The translations under genes were made by a program, and so were the position numbers. Shown piece by piece: positions 15,331 to 23,900 of a stretch of DNA of 28,209 nucleotides (position 1 is the first letter of the stretch; every line of letters starts with the position of its first letter). This DNA is from a virus, in the IMG/VR virus record IMGVR_UViG_3300047461_000017, positions 1 through 28,209 of that record; one strand, given 5' to 3'. Below the pieces are notes generated by a model. The model was not told the DNA's origin. It saw only the letters and a program-made list of their open reading frames with translations, and made no database searches.

Positions 15331-16364
15331 TTAAAATTATAGAATCAATAGCACAGAAAGAACTCTACATGGGTTATATCTTTGGTATTATGATAATAGG
15401 CGGTTACATCAGACAGTATCATGTACTTGATGATGTATATTCATTAGCAAAAAGATATGTAAAAGATGCTCGCATCATGATTATTATTACATCATTGATA
15501 GGAGGAGTCTTACCAATACCTGGTAGAGTTGCATTGTCAGCACCACTATTGGATGCTATTGCACCACCTGATAAAAAGAAAAGAAGTGAGTTTGGTATTA
15601 TAGATTATCTTTCTACACATCATTACTATTGGTGGTCACCATTAGAGAAGACAATCATTCTTCCTATGGCAGCACTAGGTATAACTTATGGAGAGATGCT
15701 AAGTTATACTTTTCCTTTTCTACTCGTATGCATTGGATACACTTGGTGGTATATCTTTACCAAAGTAAATCCTAGAAGTGTCATACCTGACATGAGTAAC
15801 ATCAGAGATTTTGATTGGAAGAGAGCATTAAAAGGTTGGGCACCATTCATAGCAACAATATGGTTCTTGTTATGTGTGGGTAAAGCAGGAGCAATCCTAT
15901 TCTTTCCTTGGTTTGCTGCTATGTGTTGTTACTATGCATGGTTATGTAAGGATTGGAACTGGGGCAAGTATATTAATAAACAGTTTGCAATTATATCTAC
16001 AATAGTTTTAGCACTAGGTGGTGTGGTAGGATTGATTAAAGAACCAGTTATGGTATATCTTAAATCTGCAACACCAGAAATGATTATACCTGTAACTATT
16101 GTATCCATGGTAGCAGCATGGATCATGGGATCATCAGGTAAGTATGCAGGAATGACATCAGCACTTGTGTTGATCTTTGGTCCTCAATATCTTACATGGT
16201 TTCTTGCTACAGAATACTCAGGGTACTTATTATCTCCTGCACATAAATGTTTAATGATAGGTCAACAATATTTTGGTACACCAATTCGTAAATATTATGT
16301 TGTCTTAGGACGAATGTGTGCTATACTAATAGTATTAGCATTTATTGGCACCTTTTTACCATGA
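15327..16364 (+). CDS. polytopic membrane protein, DUF401-like
   Basis: 345 residues with about nine to ten hydrophobic segments, for example IFGIMIIGGYI, IMIIITSLIGGVLPIPG, IILPMAALGIT, PFLLVCIGYTWWYIF, FIATIWFLLCVG and IIPVTIVSMVAAWIMGSSG. The stretch SLIGGVLPIPGRVALSAPLLDAI and STHHYYWWSPLEKTI resembles DUF401, a family of bacterial and archaeal integral membrane proteins related to ion-transporter-superfamily folds. Function of the family is unknown. It is not a holin or other lysis protein by size and topology, so it probably acts in the host membrane as a transporter during infection. It is coupled by 4-base overlaps at both ends. Confidence 0.7.
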   Translation: MIKIIESIAQKELYMGYIFGIMIIGGYIRQYHVLDDVYSLAKRYVKDARIMIIITSLIGGVLPIPGRVALSAPLLDAIAPPDKKKRSEFGIIDYLSTHHYYWWSPLEKTIILPMAALGITYGEMLSYTFPFLLVCIGYTWWYIFTKVNPRSVIPDMSNIRDFDWKRALKGWAPFIATIWFLLCVGKAGAILFFPWFAAMCCYYAWLCKDWNWGKYINKQFAIISTIVLALGGVVGLIKEPVMVYLKSATPEMIIPVTIVSMVAAWIMGSSGKYAGMTSALVLIFGPQYLTWFLATEYSGYLLSPAHKCLMIGQQYFGTPIRKYYVVLGRMCAILIVLAFIGTFLP

Positions 16365-16621
16365 AACTTGAAGTGATCTTAGAACGCTATCCGTACAGGT
16401 ATGTACAGTTTGGCAAACTAAAAACTGGTTATCCAGATTTTAGAATACAGAAGTTCAATGAATGGACACGAAGATACAATGACATGTACTTGCTAGATAG
16501 TCAAGCACAACTAGATTGTTGTATAGAAGACCACGAATATACTAAGTGGTTAGACCCTGACCCAGAAGTTGCTGCCTATGGTGGCAGAAAAGATACAGTT
16601 ACATCCCCTTACACATCATGA
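16361..16621 (+). CDS. small unrecognised phage protein
   Basis: 86 residues from the ATG at 16361, which overlaps the membrane-protein stop as ATGA; a longer frame starting at 16316 would be buried in that gene and is not preferred. The protein is rich in tyrosine, aspartate and tryptophan (RYPYRYVQFGKLKTGYPDF, TKWLDPDPEV) with two adjacent cysteines. No domain recognised. The stop overlaps the following start by 4 bases. Confidence 0.6.
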   Translation: MKLEVILERYPYRYVQFGKLKTGYPDFRIQKFNEWTRRYNDMYLLDSQAQLDCCIEDHEYTKWLDPDPEVAAYGGRKDTVTSPYTS

Positions 16622-16932
16622 GCGTAAAATCAAACGTAGAACGTGCTGAATCAGCAATGAGAAAGGCACTAATCAATGCTCTCGCAGAGGGAGAAGATCA
16701 ACATCTATGTGAACTATTTGAAATGCTAATGGCATTACGTGACTTAAAATCACAAGTCAATAACACTATTAGATTCACTGACAATACACAGCAGTATTAT
16801 AATAGAGAAAGTGAATTTAATCTAGACATTAGTTCACATGATAATGTTATACAGTTTCCTACTAAACATGGAGGAGATTTAGATGCACTGGATGATATTG
16901 AAATCAACACAGATGGAGACGAAGAGGGTTGA
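16618..16932 (+). CDS. small unrecognised phage protein, last gene of the operon
   Basis: 104 residues. The first 55 form helices (RAESAMRKALINALAEG, ELFEMLMALRDLKSQVNN); the C-terminal 40 are acidic and likely disordered. Its last codons and stop lie inside the terminator hairpin at 16924-16939. It closes the run of overlapping genes starting at talC. Function unknown. Confidence 0.6.
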   Translation: MSVKSNVERAESAMRKALINALAEGEDQHLCELFEMLMALRDLKSQVNNTIRFTDNTQQYYNRESEFNLDISSHDNVIQFPTKHGGDLDALDDIEINTDGDEEG

Positions 16933-16946
16933 CACCCTCTTTTTTT
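16924..16946 (+). terminator. Rho-independent terminator of the talC operon
   Basis: GAGGGT (16924-16929) pairs with ACCCTC (16934-16939) around a 4-base loop, followed by seven T residues. The stop codon of the last gene is inside the hairpin. The downstream promoter's -35 box shares the loop and the first stem bases. Confidence 0.9.
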
Positions 16947-16956
16947 ATGCTATAGT
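16929..16956 (+). promoter_or_regulatory. sigma70-type promoter
   Basis: TTGACA at 16929-16934, 16 bases, then TATAGT at 16951-16956. Both hexamers are at or one base from consensus. Predicted start is about G16963. Unlike the NATAAATA boxes elsewhere, this would be read by host sigma70-type polymerase early in infection. Confidence 0.75.
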
Positions 16957-16962
16957 ATATTT

Positions 16963-17200
16963 GTTGGACGCAACGTTGGGAGTGACTGAATAAACTTACT
17001 GGCAACCGCTAGTTAAGGTGATGAGACACAGGTGGTGCTGCTACGAAAGTAGAACCGACTCAACCAGTCGGGTCTCAGGCAAGAAGGTTTTTACTCTGTA
17101 GTAATGCCCCTTCTTTGTTGGTATACAGGATTCCAACCTCCCTCTTTATTTTTTAAAGACCTAAGATGCAACTGAGAAGTGGGGCAGATGGTCTTTTTTT
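16963..17200 (+). ncRNA. candidate structured RNA or leader switch (unknown family)
   Basis: About 238 bases between a strong promoter and an intrinsic terminator hold no convincing gene but are almost entirely hairpins. (a) 16975-17006: GTTG/CAAC and AGTGA/TTACT stems separated by a symmetric GG/GG internal loop. (b) TGAGAC 17022-17027 pairs with GTCTCA 17072-17077, enclosing CTAC-GAAA-GTAG (17041-17052, a GNRA loop) and CCGACT/AGTCGG (17055-17071, loop CAACC), a three-way junction. (c) 17081-17115: AAGAAGG/CCTTCTT with inner TTACT/AGTAA. (d) 17117-17137: GTTGG/CCAAC. (e) the terminator. I do not recognise the family; it is not tmRNA, RNase P RNA or 6S by the features I know. Because the terminator ends 12 bases before the oxygenase ATG, it may be a free sRNA or an attenuating leader. 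Confidence 0.6.
17155..17200 (+). terminator. intrinsic terminator before the oxygenase gene
   Basis: AAAGACC (17155-17161) pairs with GGTCTTT (17190-17196) and the T run continues to 17200. The 28-base loop is long for a simple terminator. AGACC here can alternatively pair with GGTCT at 17071-17075, inside the RNA's three-way junction. Confidence 0.65.
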
Positions 17201-17212
17201 ATTGTGAATGTG

Positions 17213-17665
17213 ATGGACATAGACGAGATACAAGCACATAAGTATCCTTTCGCACAGGACATAAATCCAGATCTTCATAGAGTCATTTGTGAGAATAGTG
17301 TTACCGAAGATAAGGGAGCATTGATGACTCAGTGGAATTGTTTTGATGTAGAAGAGTTTAATGTTATCGCAGACTATGCGAAGAGTTTAATTGATAGACC
17401 TACTAAATTGGTAGATCTATGGGGTCAAGTGTATCAGTATGGACACTATCAGAGTTATCATAATCATATTCATAACGATTGGGCATTCGTATACTACGTG
17501 AATACACCATATGGATCTTCACCTATTGTATTCAGAACAAGTAACAAAAGAATTAAACCTATAACTGGGATGTTGATATTATTTCCTGGTTATATGGATC
17601 ATTATGTACCTCCTAATAAGGGAGAAGGTAGAAGTATCGTAGCGGGAAATTTAGTATACACATAA
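17213..17665 (+). CDS. 2-oxoglutarate/Fe(II)-dependent oxygenase
   Basis: 150 residues from the ATG at 17213; in-frame GTG codons at 17204 and 17210 are alternatives, and no clear ribosome site is seen for any. The iron and 2-oxoglutarate site is visible: H87-x-D89 in IHNDW, distal H130 (YMDHY) and R140 ten residues later. The surrounding YYVNTPYG strand and LILFPGYMDHYVPP turn are typical of small phage and bacterial 2OG oxygenases. Cyanophages often carry several; targets are unknown but protein or nucleic-acid hydroxylation is usual for the family. It follows the hairpin RNA and terminator and precedes the fibre region, with a late promoter at its stop. Confidence 0.85.
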   Translation: MDIDEIQAHKYPFAQDINPDLHRVICENSVTEDKGALMTQWNCFDVEEFNVIADYAKSLIDRPTKLVDLWGQVYQYGHYQSYHNHIHNDWAFVYYVNTPYGSSPIVFRTSNKRIKPITGMLILFPGYMDHYVPPNKGEGRSIVAGNLVYT

Positions 17666-17668
17666 ATA
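17661..17668 (+). promoter_or_regulatory. late promoter box CATAAATA
   Basis: Overlaps the oxygenase stop codon and lies 37 bases before the first fibre gene at 17706. Fits the late consensus. Confidence 0.7.
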
Positions 17669-17705
17669 CTTCTAGCTTAGAGAAAGTGTCTGTAGGACTA
17701 GAAGT

Positions 17706-19850
17706 ATGTCAAAAATTCTTGCAAATGAAATTGCTAATTACGGTGATGACTCACCGATAGATCTGAAGGAGGGTCTGAATATCCCTGCTGGAAAACCAAT
17801 ACAGACAGCAGGATCGTCTGGTACTACAGGACAAGTCCTGTCTACTACAGGTACTACAGTGCAATGGGTAACACCATTTAGTGGAAGTTATAATGACTTA
17901 TCTAATAGACCAACTATTCCTGCAGCACAGGTAAACTCTGATTGGAATGCTTCGAGTGGTGCTGCTGTAATCTTAAACAAACCAGTAGTTCCTCCTCAAT
18001 CAAGTGTCACTACAGCATCTGTAGGAACTGCTGCTCTATCATACAACAGTGGTAATGGAGAGTTTACATTCACTCCTCCAGATCTTTCATCATACGCTAC
18101 AGAAACATACGTAACTACTAGAGGATACTTAACATCATATACAGAAACTGATCCTGTATTCTCTGCATCTGCTGCATCTAATGTAACTACTGCAAAAATT
18201 TCTAACTGGGATACATCATACAGTTGGGGTAATCATGCTTCTGTAGGATACTTAACTATGGAGTCTGATACTCTACAGACAGTTGTTAGTAGAGGTAATA
18301 CAAGTACAAGTCCAGCATACTTTACAGCAAAATTACAATATAGTAATGCGTTTGTAGCAGCAGATATTACTTCATCTCTTGCTACAACTTATGATGGTTT
18401 CTTTTTAAAGAATACTACTGATGGTAATGCATACTATTCACACAATACTGCATGGAAAAAATTATTAAATGAAGATTCAATCCTTGATAATCTATCTGAT
18501 GTAGATCTATCTGTTGCACCTACAAATGGACAGGTTCTTAAATGGGATTCTGGTACATCAAGATGGAAAGCAGCAAATGATTTAACAGGTGGTGGTGGAG
18601 GAGGTCTTTCACTATCAGATCTTTCTGTTCAATCATCAACAGCAGCAGGAGGAGGTACTCTTGTATACAATAATGGTAGTGGTGTATTTACATATACTCC
18701 ACCAGATCTTAGTAGTTACATAACATCACTAGGAGATGCTATTCGTGATGCTGATTTCACAACCAGTGGTTTGATGAAGAGATCTAGTGCTGGAGTTTAT
18801 ACATCAACTACAGATAATAGTTCTAACTGGGACTCAGCATTTGGATGGGGTAACCATGCATCACAAGGATATCTAACACAACTTCCTGTTCATGGACTAG
18901 GAGTTCATACTGGTGTAACTCTTACTAATGAAACAGCAGGAGACTTGTTACAATATAGTGGTACACAATGGGTTAACTGGACACCAAACTATCTTACATC
19001 AGAAACAGATACACTACAATCTGTAATTGATAGAGGTAATACTGTTACAGGGAAAGATATAAATTTTGGAGAATATGCAGCAAATGCTCCAAAGATTACA
19101 TATGATGATTCTGACCATTTACTTTGGTTTAAAAAACAAACTGCTGGTGGTGCTTCTGCTAAAATCTGGTTAGGGAGTGGAGTAAGTTTTGATAATCTTG
19201 AACTTAAACAAACCTATACGAACGGTGGTCAATCAGAAATTACTGCATATAATTCAGACTTATTTTTATCAACTCAATCTACTGGTAAAAATATTAAGAT
19301 ACAAAGTGGCAACGATATCTATATTAGTAACGGTGGTTATGATGCTATTAAAGTTCTAGAAAATGGTGTTAACAATGGTGCTGCTTTAAGTGTTGAACTT
19401 CATTGGGGAACAGGAGCAGGAAGTAAAAAATTAGAAACAACTACCAATGGAGTTACCGTATCAGGAGCGTTGACTGCTGGTGGTTTGACCTATCCAACAG
19501 TTAATGGTACAAATGGTCAGGTATTGACGAGTGATGGAGCTGGTAACGTAGCATGGGGAGTTGGCGGTGGTGGAGGTGCTAGTGTAACTATAAGTGACAC
19601 ACCTCCAGCAGCATCTGCTGGTGACCTATGGTGGGAAAGTGACAGTGGACGTCTAAAAATTTACTATCAAGATGTTGATAGTTCACAGTGGGTTGATGTA
19701 GCACCACCACTTGCACCAGCGTTATCCTCAAACGCCCCTGCTACTGCTAGTTCTACTGGTACTGCGGGTGATATTAGATATGATTCTGGTTATGTATACA
19801 TTGCTGTTGCAACTAATACTTGGAAAAGAGCAGCACTAACAACTTGGTAA
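17706..19850 (+). CDS. tail fibre-like virion protein with internal repeats
   Basis: 714 residues, rich in Ser, Thr, Gly and Asn and without catalytic motifs. Repeats: a unit ending FTFTPPDLSSY near residue 129 recurs as FTYTPPDLSSY near 338; NWDTSYSWGNHASVGYLT (about 174-191) recurs as NWDSAFGWGNHASQGYLT (about 376-393); each is followed by a SxTDTLQSVxxRGNT-type segment. This is the beta-rich repetitive architecture of phage fibres. The C-terminal 120 residues (SDTPPAASAGDLWWESDSG) look like a small globular domain of fibre tips. A late promoter precedes it. It shares modules with the next gene. Host-receptor contact is inferred from the architecture and position. Confidence 0.75.
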   Translation: MSKILANEIANYGDDSPIDLKEGLNIPAGKPIQTAGSSGTTGQVLSTTGTTVQWVTPFSGSYNDLSNRPTIPAAQVNSDWNASSGAAVILNKPVVPPQSSVTTASVGTAALSYNSGNGEFTFTPPDLSSYATETYVTTRGYLTSYTETDPVFSASAASNVTTAKISNWDTSYSWGNHASVGYLTMESDTLQTVVSRGNTSTSPAYFTAKLQYSNAFVAADITSSLATTYDGFFLKNTTDGNAYYSHNTAWKKLLNEDSILDNLSDVDLSVAPTNGQVLKWDSGTSRWKAANDLTGGGGGGLSLSDLSVQSSTAAGGGTLVYNNGSGVFTYTPPDLSSYITSLGDAIRDADFTTSGLMKRSSAGVYTSTTDNSSNWDSAFGWGNHASQGYLTQLPVHGLGVHTGVTLTNETAGDLLQYSGTQWVNWTPNYLTSETDTLQSVIDRGNTVTGKDINFGEYAANAPKITYDDSDHLLWFKKQTAGGASAKIWLGSGVSFDNLELKQTYTNGGQSEITAYNSDLFLSTQSTGKNIKIQSGNDIYISNGGYDAIKVLENGVNNGAALSVELHWGTGAGSKKLETTTNGVTVSGALTAGGLTYPTVNGTNGQVLTSDGAGNVAWGVGGGGGASVTISDTPPAASAGDLWWESDSGRLKIYYQDVDSSQWVDVAPPLAPALSSNAPATASSTGTAGDIRYDSGYVYIAVATNTWKRAALTTW
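19464..19559 (+). repeat. fibre repeat copy 1
   Basis: Ungapped match to 20452-20547, with the first 20 bases identical. It encodes GALTAGGLTYPTVNGTNGQ and then VLTSDGAGNVAW; the other copy has the same frame and pattern. It marks sequence sharing between adjacent fibre genes. Confidence 0.7.
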
Positions 19851-19858
19851 AATAAATA
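19851..19858 (+). promoter_or_regulatory. late promoter box AATAAATA
   Basis: Starts immediately after the stop of the first fibre gene and 23 bases before the ATG at 19882. Fits NATAAATA. Confidence 0.65.
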
Positions 19859-19881
19859 AAACATAAGGAGCATACTGAGCA

Positions 19882-20925
19882 ATGGCAATTAATTTTCCCG
19901 CAACGGGAGGGCAAGCAACTGACGGAACTTTTACATACACTGTAGCAGGGATAACATACGCATGGAATGGATCATCGTGGGCAGCTGCAGGAGCTGGTGC
20001 GAGTGCTACTAATAGATCATTGTTTAGTGTCACTACTAACTCTTCTTCTGGTGGTGGAGCATTAAGTTATGATCAGAACAGTGGAGGATTTACATACACA
20101 CCTCCAGATTTATCTGCGTTTATTACAGGAGAATCAGATACACTGGCAACAGTAACTGGAAGAGGTAACACAACAACTCAAACAATTGAAACTACTCTTG
20201 GTAGTTTTAAATGTCAGATTGGTAATGGTAATCAAGGATTTTATCTTTATAATGGTGCTTCAACACATGCATCTTTTCATTGGAGTAGTTCTGCAAGTGG
20301 AAATTATTTTAGAGGTGATGCTGGTGGTAATCATCCATTCATTATGCAGGACTTTTCAAGTGTTAGTATAAATCCTGGCACTTCTGGTGTTAATTTAAGT
20401 TACGGTGGAAGTTATAAATTTTCCACTACTAATACTGGTGTAACAATTACGGGAGCGTTGACTGCTGGTGGCAATACTTATCCAACAACCAACGGGACTA
20501 GTGGACAGGTCTTGACTACTGATGGTGCAGGATCTGTAACATGGGAAACTGCTGCAGGATCAAGAACTACTGCAGTCGTAACAGTTAACATTGCAAACGA
20601 AGCTGTATCTAACACATCATTTACAACTCCCAAAACATATGCTCTTCTAAAAGTATCAACATCTCATGCTGCATGGGTAACATTATACAGTGATACTGGT
20701 AGTAGAACTGCTGATGCATCAAGAGGAATAAATGTAGATCCTTTACCAGGTTCTGGTGTTCTATCTGAAGTAATTACTACTGGTAACCAAATACAATTAA
20801 TTACACCTGGCACAATATGTTTTAACTCTGCTGGTACAGGAACCACATACGCAAAGATAGTTAATAAATCAGGATCAACAGCGAACATAACAGTAACACT
20901 TACATACGTTGTATTGGAGAGTTAA
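19882..20925 (+). CDS. short tail fibre-like virion protein, paralogous module set
   Basis: 347 residues. It starts with a small domain (MAINFPATGGQATDGTFTY through about 45) containing the WNGSSW element common in phage fibre proteins. Next comes a unit ending FTYTPPDLSAF, followed by GESDTLATVTGRGNT, both matching repeats of the preceding protein. A GALTAGGNTYP segment is shared with it almost base for base at its start. The C-terminal 120 residues, from about residue 230, form a predicted beta sandwich (TVNIANEAVSNTSF to ANITVTLTYVVLES) not seen in its neighbour. Late-promoted, with SD GGAG at 19867-19870. Likely an exchangeable fibre or adhesin. Confidence 0.75.
   Translation: MAINFPATGGQATDGTFTYTVAGITYAWNGSSWAAAGAGASATNRSLFSVTTNSSSGGGALSYDQNSGGFTYTPPDLSAFITGESDTLATVTGRGNTTTQTIETTLGSFKCQIGNGNQGFYLYNGASTHASFHWSSSASGNYFRGDAGGNHPFIMQDFSSVSINPGTSGVNLSYGGSYKFSTTNTGVTITGALTAGGNTYPTTNGTSGQVLTTDGAGSVTWETAAGSRTTAVVTVNIANEAVSNTSFTTPKTYALLKVSTSHAAWVTLYSDTGSRTADASRGINVDPLPGSGVLSEVITTGNQIQLITPGTICFNSAGTGTTYAKIVNKSGSTANITVTLTYVVLES
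20452..20547 (+). repeat. fibre repeat copy 2
   Basis: Partner of 19464-19559, offset 988 bases, same reading frame and no gaps. Confidence 0.7.
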
Positions 20926-20926
20926 T

Positions 20927-23900
20927 ATGTCAGAAAAAATCTATATTGTCACTCTTCATAATAGGGAAGACTTGGACGGATTTTATGATGATATGAAGGA
21001 CAATGGGTTTCGTTTAAATATGAAACGTCCTATCAGTAGGAACACACACTACTGGATGACAGATGAACAAGCAGAAGAATTAAAACAAGATCCTAGAGTA
21101 TGGGATGTAGACTTGCGTCCAGAAGATAGAGGAATATATCCTAAGAAATGTGCAACACCAACTGATAATCAAGTTCCTAGAACACTTGAGGGAAGTTTCT
21201 GGAAAGCAGGAGGCATTGATACTAACAATAGTTTTCCATGGGGTCTTTCACATACCATTGATTCTACAGGTACAGTTAGAGGTAAAGGACAGTTTGGATC
21301 AAGTGGAGGAAGTTATAATCAATATGTTACAACCATACCAGGTGATAATTATGAAAATGCATGGGGAGATGGTAGACACGTAGACATAGTTGTTTGTGAC
21401 GATCCTGTATCTGCTGACTGTGGTGATTGGAGTGGGTTTGCAGCAAACAGATTTGTTTCATATGATTGGTTCAACGAGTTGAATACTGAAGTGACATCTA
21501 TAGATGATGATGGTCAGACTCTACCTACTGGAGCTGTAACTTACTATAGTAATGCAACCAATCCTGAGTATCATGGAACTCACGTTGCTGGAACTTGTGC
21601 AGGAAATTATTATGGACTTGCAAACGAAGCAAACATATATGGATTACAAATTCTAGGAACGATGCCTTCTGGTCAGAGTTTACCTACACTATTATTATAT
21701 GATTACCTTAGAGCATTCCATAAAAAGAAACCTATCAATCCTGTAACTGGATATAAGAACCCTACAATATCAAATCATAGTTGGGGGTATAGTACAGAGA
21801 CATCTTTAGAATCAGAATTTCCTGCTGGTATTGCAATTGGAAATGTTGTAGAAGTAAATTATCAAGGTGTGCAATACAATTCTGGTAATCCTAATGCTGC
21901 TGGTTGGACAATGGCAGGATTAGAAACAGATTTTGGTATTGCTCCTAACAAATGGAGTATTCCTGTTACACTTACATCTGTCAATGCTGATGTAGAAGAT
22001 GCTATTGCAGATGGTATAGTTATTATTTGTGCTGCTGGTAATGATAATTTTCATGTAGTACCACAAGGTGATGCAAATTATAATAATTTTGTTATCTTCC
22101 AAGGATATAATAGTAACTCTCCAGTCTATTTTAATAGAGGTATGTCTCCTGCCAGTGCACCAAATGCAATTATGGTAGGATCATTGAATAGTGATGCTTC
22201 ATTCAAGAGGTCATCTTTTACAAACTTCGGTCCTAGAATAGATGTCTTTGCACCTGGCACTAATATATTATCTGCATGGGGAAATCCTGCTACTATTACA
22301 GGAGGTAATGCAGGAGCAGGATTCGCTGATACGAAATATGGTGGTAATAACTGGATGTATCCTATAAGTGGAACTAGTATGGCATCACCATTAATTGCTA
22401 GTGTTGCAGCAATGGTTGCTAGTGCTAGGAGGACAGATAGATTTAGTAATGATGATCTCCGTGCATACATGAATAACAATAGTGTCTTTGGTGACATGAC
22501 ATTTGATGTTGGTGGAGGAACATTTGCTGACAACTCATGTAGAAAAGATAGTCCTAACAAATATTTGGTAACAAAAAATCCTAGAAAACAGAATGGTAAT
22601 TTACAGAATAAAGTAGGAGATAGAAGAAGTGGTGCAGTATTTCCTAGACCTAAAAAATTACATGCTACTAATGGATTTCCTAGTGGTCTATTATCTACCT
22701 CATCACAATTATCAATACAAAAAGAATGGAAATCATATAATTCAACAGTAGGTCCTACAGGTTTTAAAGATCCTGCAACTGCTGGTTTATATAATTATCT
22801 TTCCGATCTATACATTCCTACTAATGAAGCAGGTCCTACAGGATACCCAGTAATGATTTGTTTACATGGTAATGGTGGTAATGGTAGTACTATCAATGAT
22901 CCAATCTATGCTACACTAGGAGATCATATTAGAGTAGGTCCTTATGGTTCTGGAAGCAGTTGGAATATAGTTGATGAAAGTAGCATCGCTCCTGACATAG
23001 AATATCTAAGAAATCTTATTAAGTTATTGAAGACATTTACAAATGTAGATAGCACAAGAATTAGAATCTCTGGTATATCTAATGGTGCAGCACTAGCATG
23101 CAGAGCGTTTGTTGAGATAGATGATCCTGCTGTTGATTTAATTGTTCCTATTGTATCTCAATTTCATACTAATGAGGTAAATAATTTTACACAGTTCTTT
23201 ATGCCAACAGATCATTTAGATACTAGTGGATCTGCTGGAAGTTATGGATACACTGTTCAGAAAGTTCCTGTTGCTGGTAGAAAAATATTGATGATGCAGA
23301 ATACTAATGATGGTGTCATACCTTATAATGGTGGTGCTGGTGTTGGTATTCAATTCATAGGTGCTAGACTATCCACATATCGTATGGCACAAGCTATGGG
23401 ATGGGCAGGAGGAGAACAGAATACTGGATTAACATTCCAAGGAGACGCAGCAACACAACTCTATCGTTATAATATTAATGGGAATGTAAATGAAGTTGTT
23501 CATTGTGCAAGTAATGGTGGACATGGTGTCAATGCAAAGATGATTGCTTTGTTTGAGGAATGGGTAGAGAGTGATGGTCAGACAATTACAGTTACATTAC
23601 CATCTAATACATATAATATAACTGTGACTGCAAACAGTAACGTTAACTATCAACTAAGTGGAAATGATAGGAATGGATTAGTAACTGGTAATGATCCTAC
23701 AGTTACTGTACAGGCAGGAGATACAATTAACTTTATTGTTTCAAATACATTTGGTCATCCATTCTATATTAAGACTGTTTATGTTGGTGGTTCTGGTAGT
23801 CAAGTATCAACAGGAACTGTAACTGGAACACAAGGAACACAGAGTGGAACTCTGTCTTGGAACACAACAGGAGTGTCATCAGGAACATATTATTATGTTT

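Noticed and set aside
16975-17025. GGCAACC followed by AAGGTG, recalling the SAM-I riboswitch core
   Set aside because: The GTTG/CAAC pairing uses the CAAC of that motif in a simple hairpin, and the SAM-I four-way junction and kink-turn partners are missing.
17021-17098. 25-codon ORF within the hairpin RNA
   Set aside because: No ribosome site, odd composition, and its bases are fully explained by stem pairing.
16963-17200. tRNA or tmRNA
   Set aside because: No cloverleaf with T-loop GTTCRA and CCA-end stem, and no tmRNA-like 3' acceptor or tag frame could be found.
22126-22560. 144-residue antisense ORF
   Set aside because: Opposite the protease domain, whose catalytic serine motif lies in this stretch on the + strand; a shadow.
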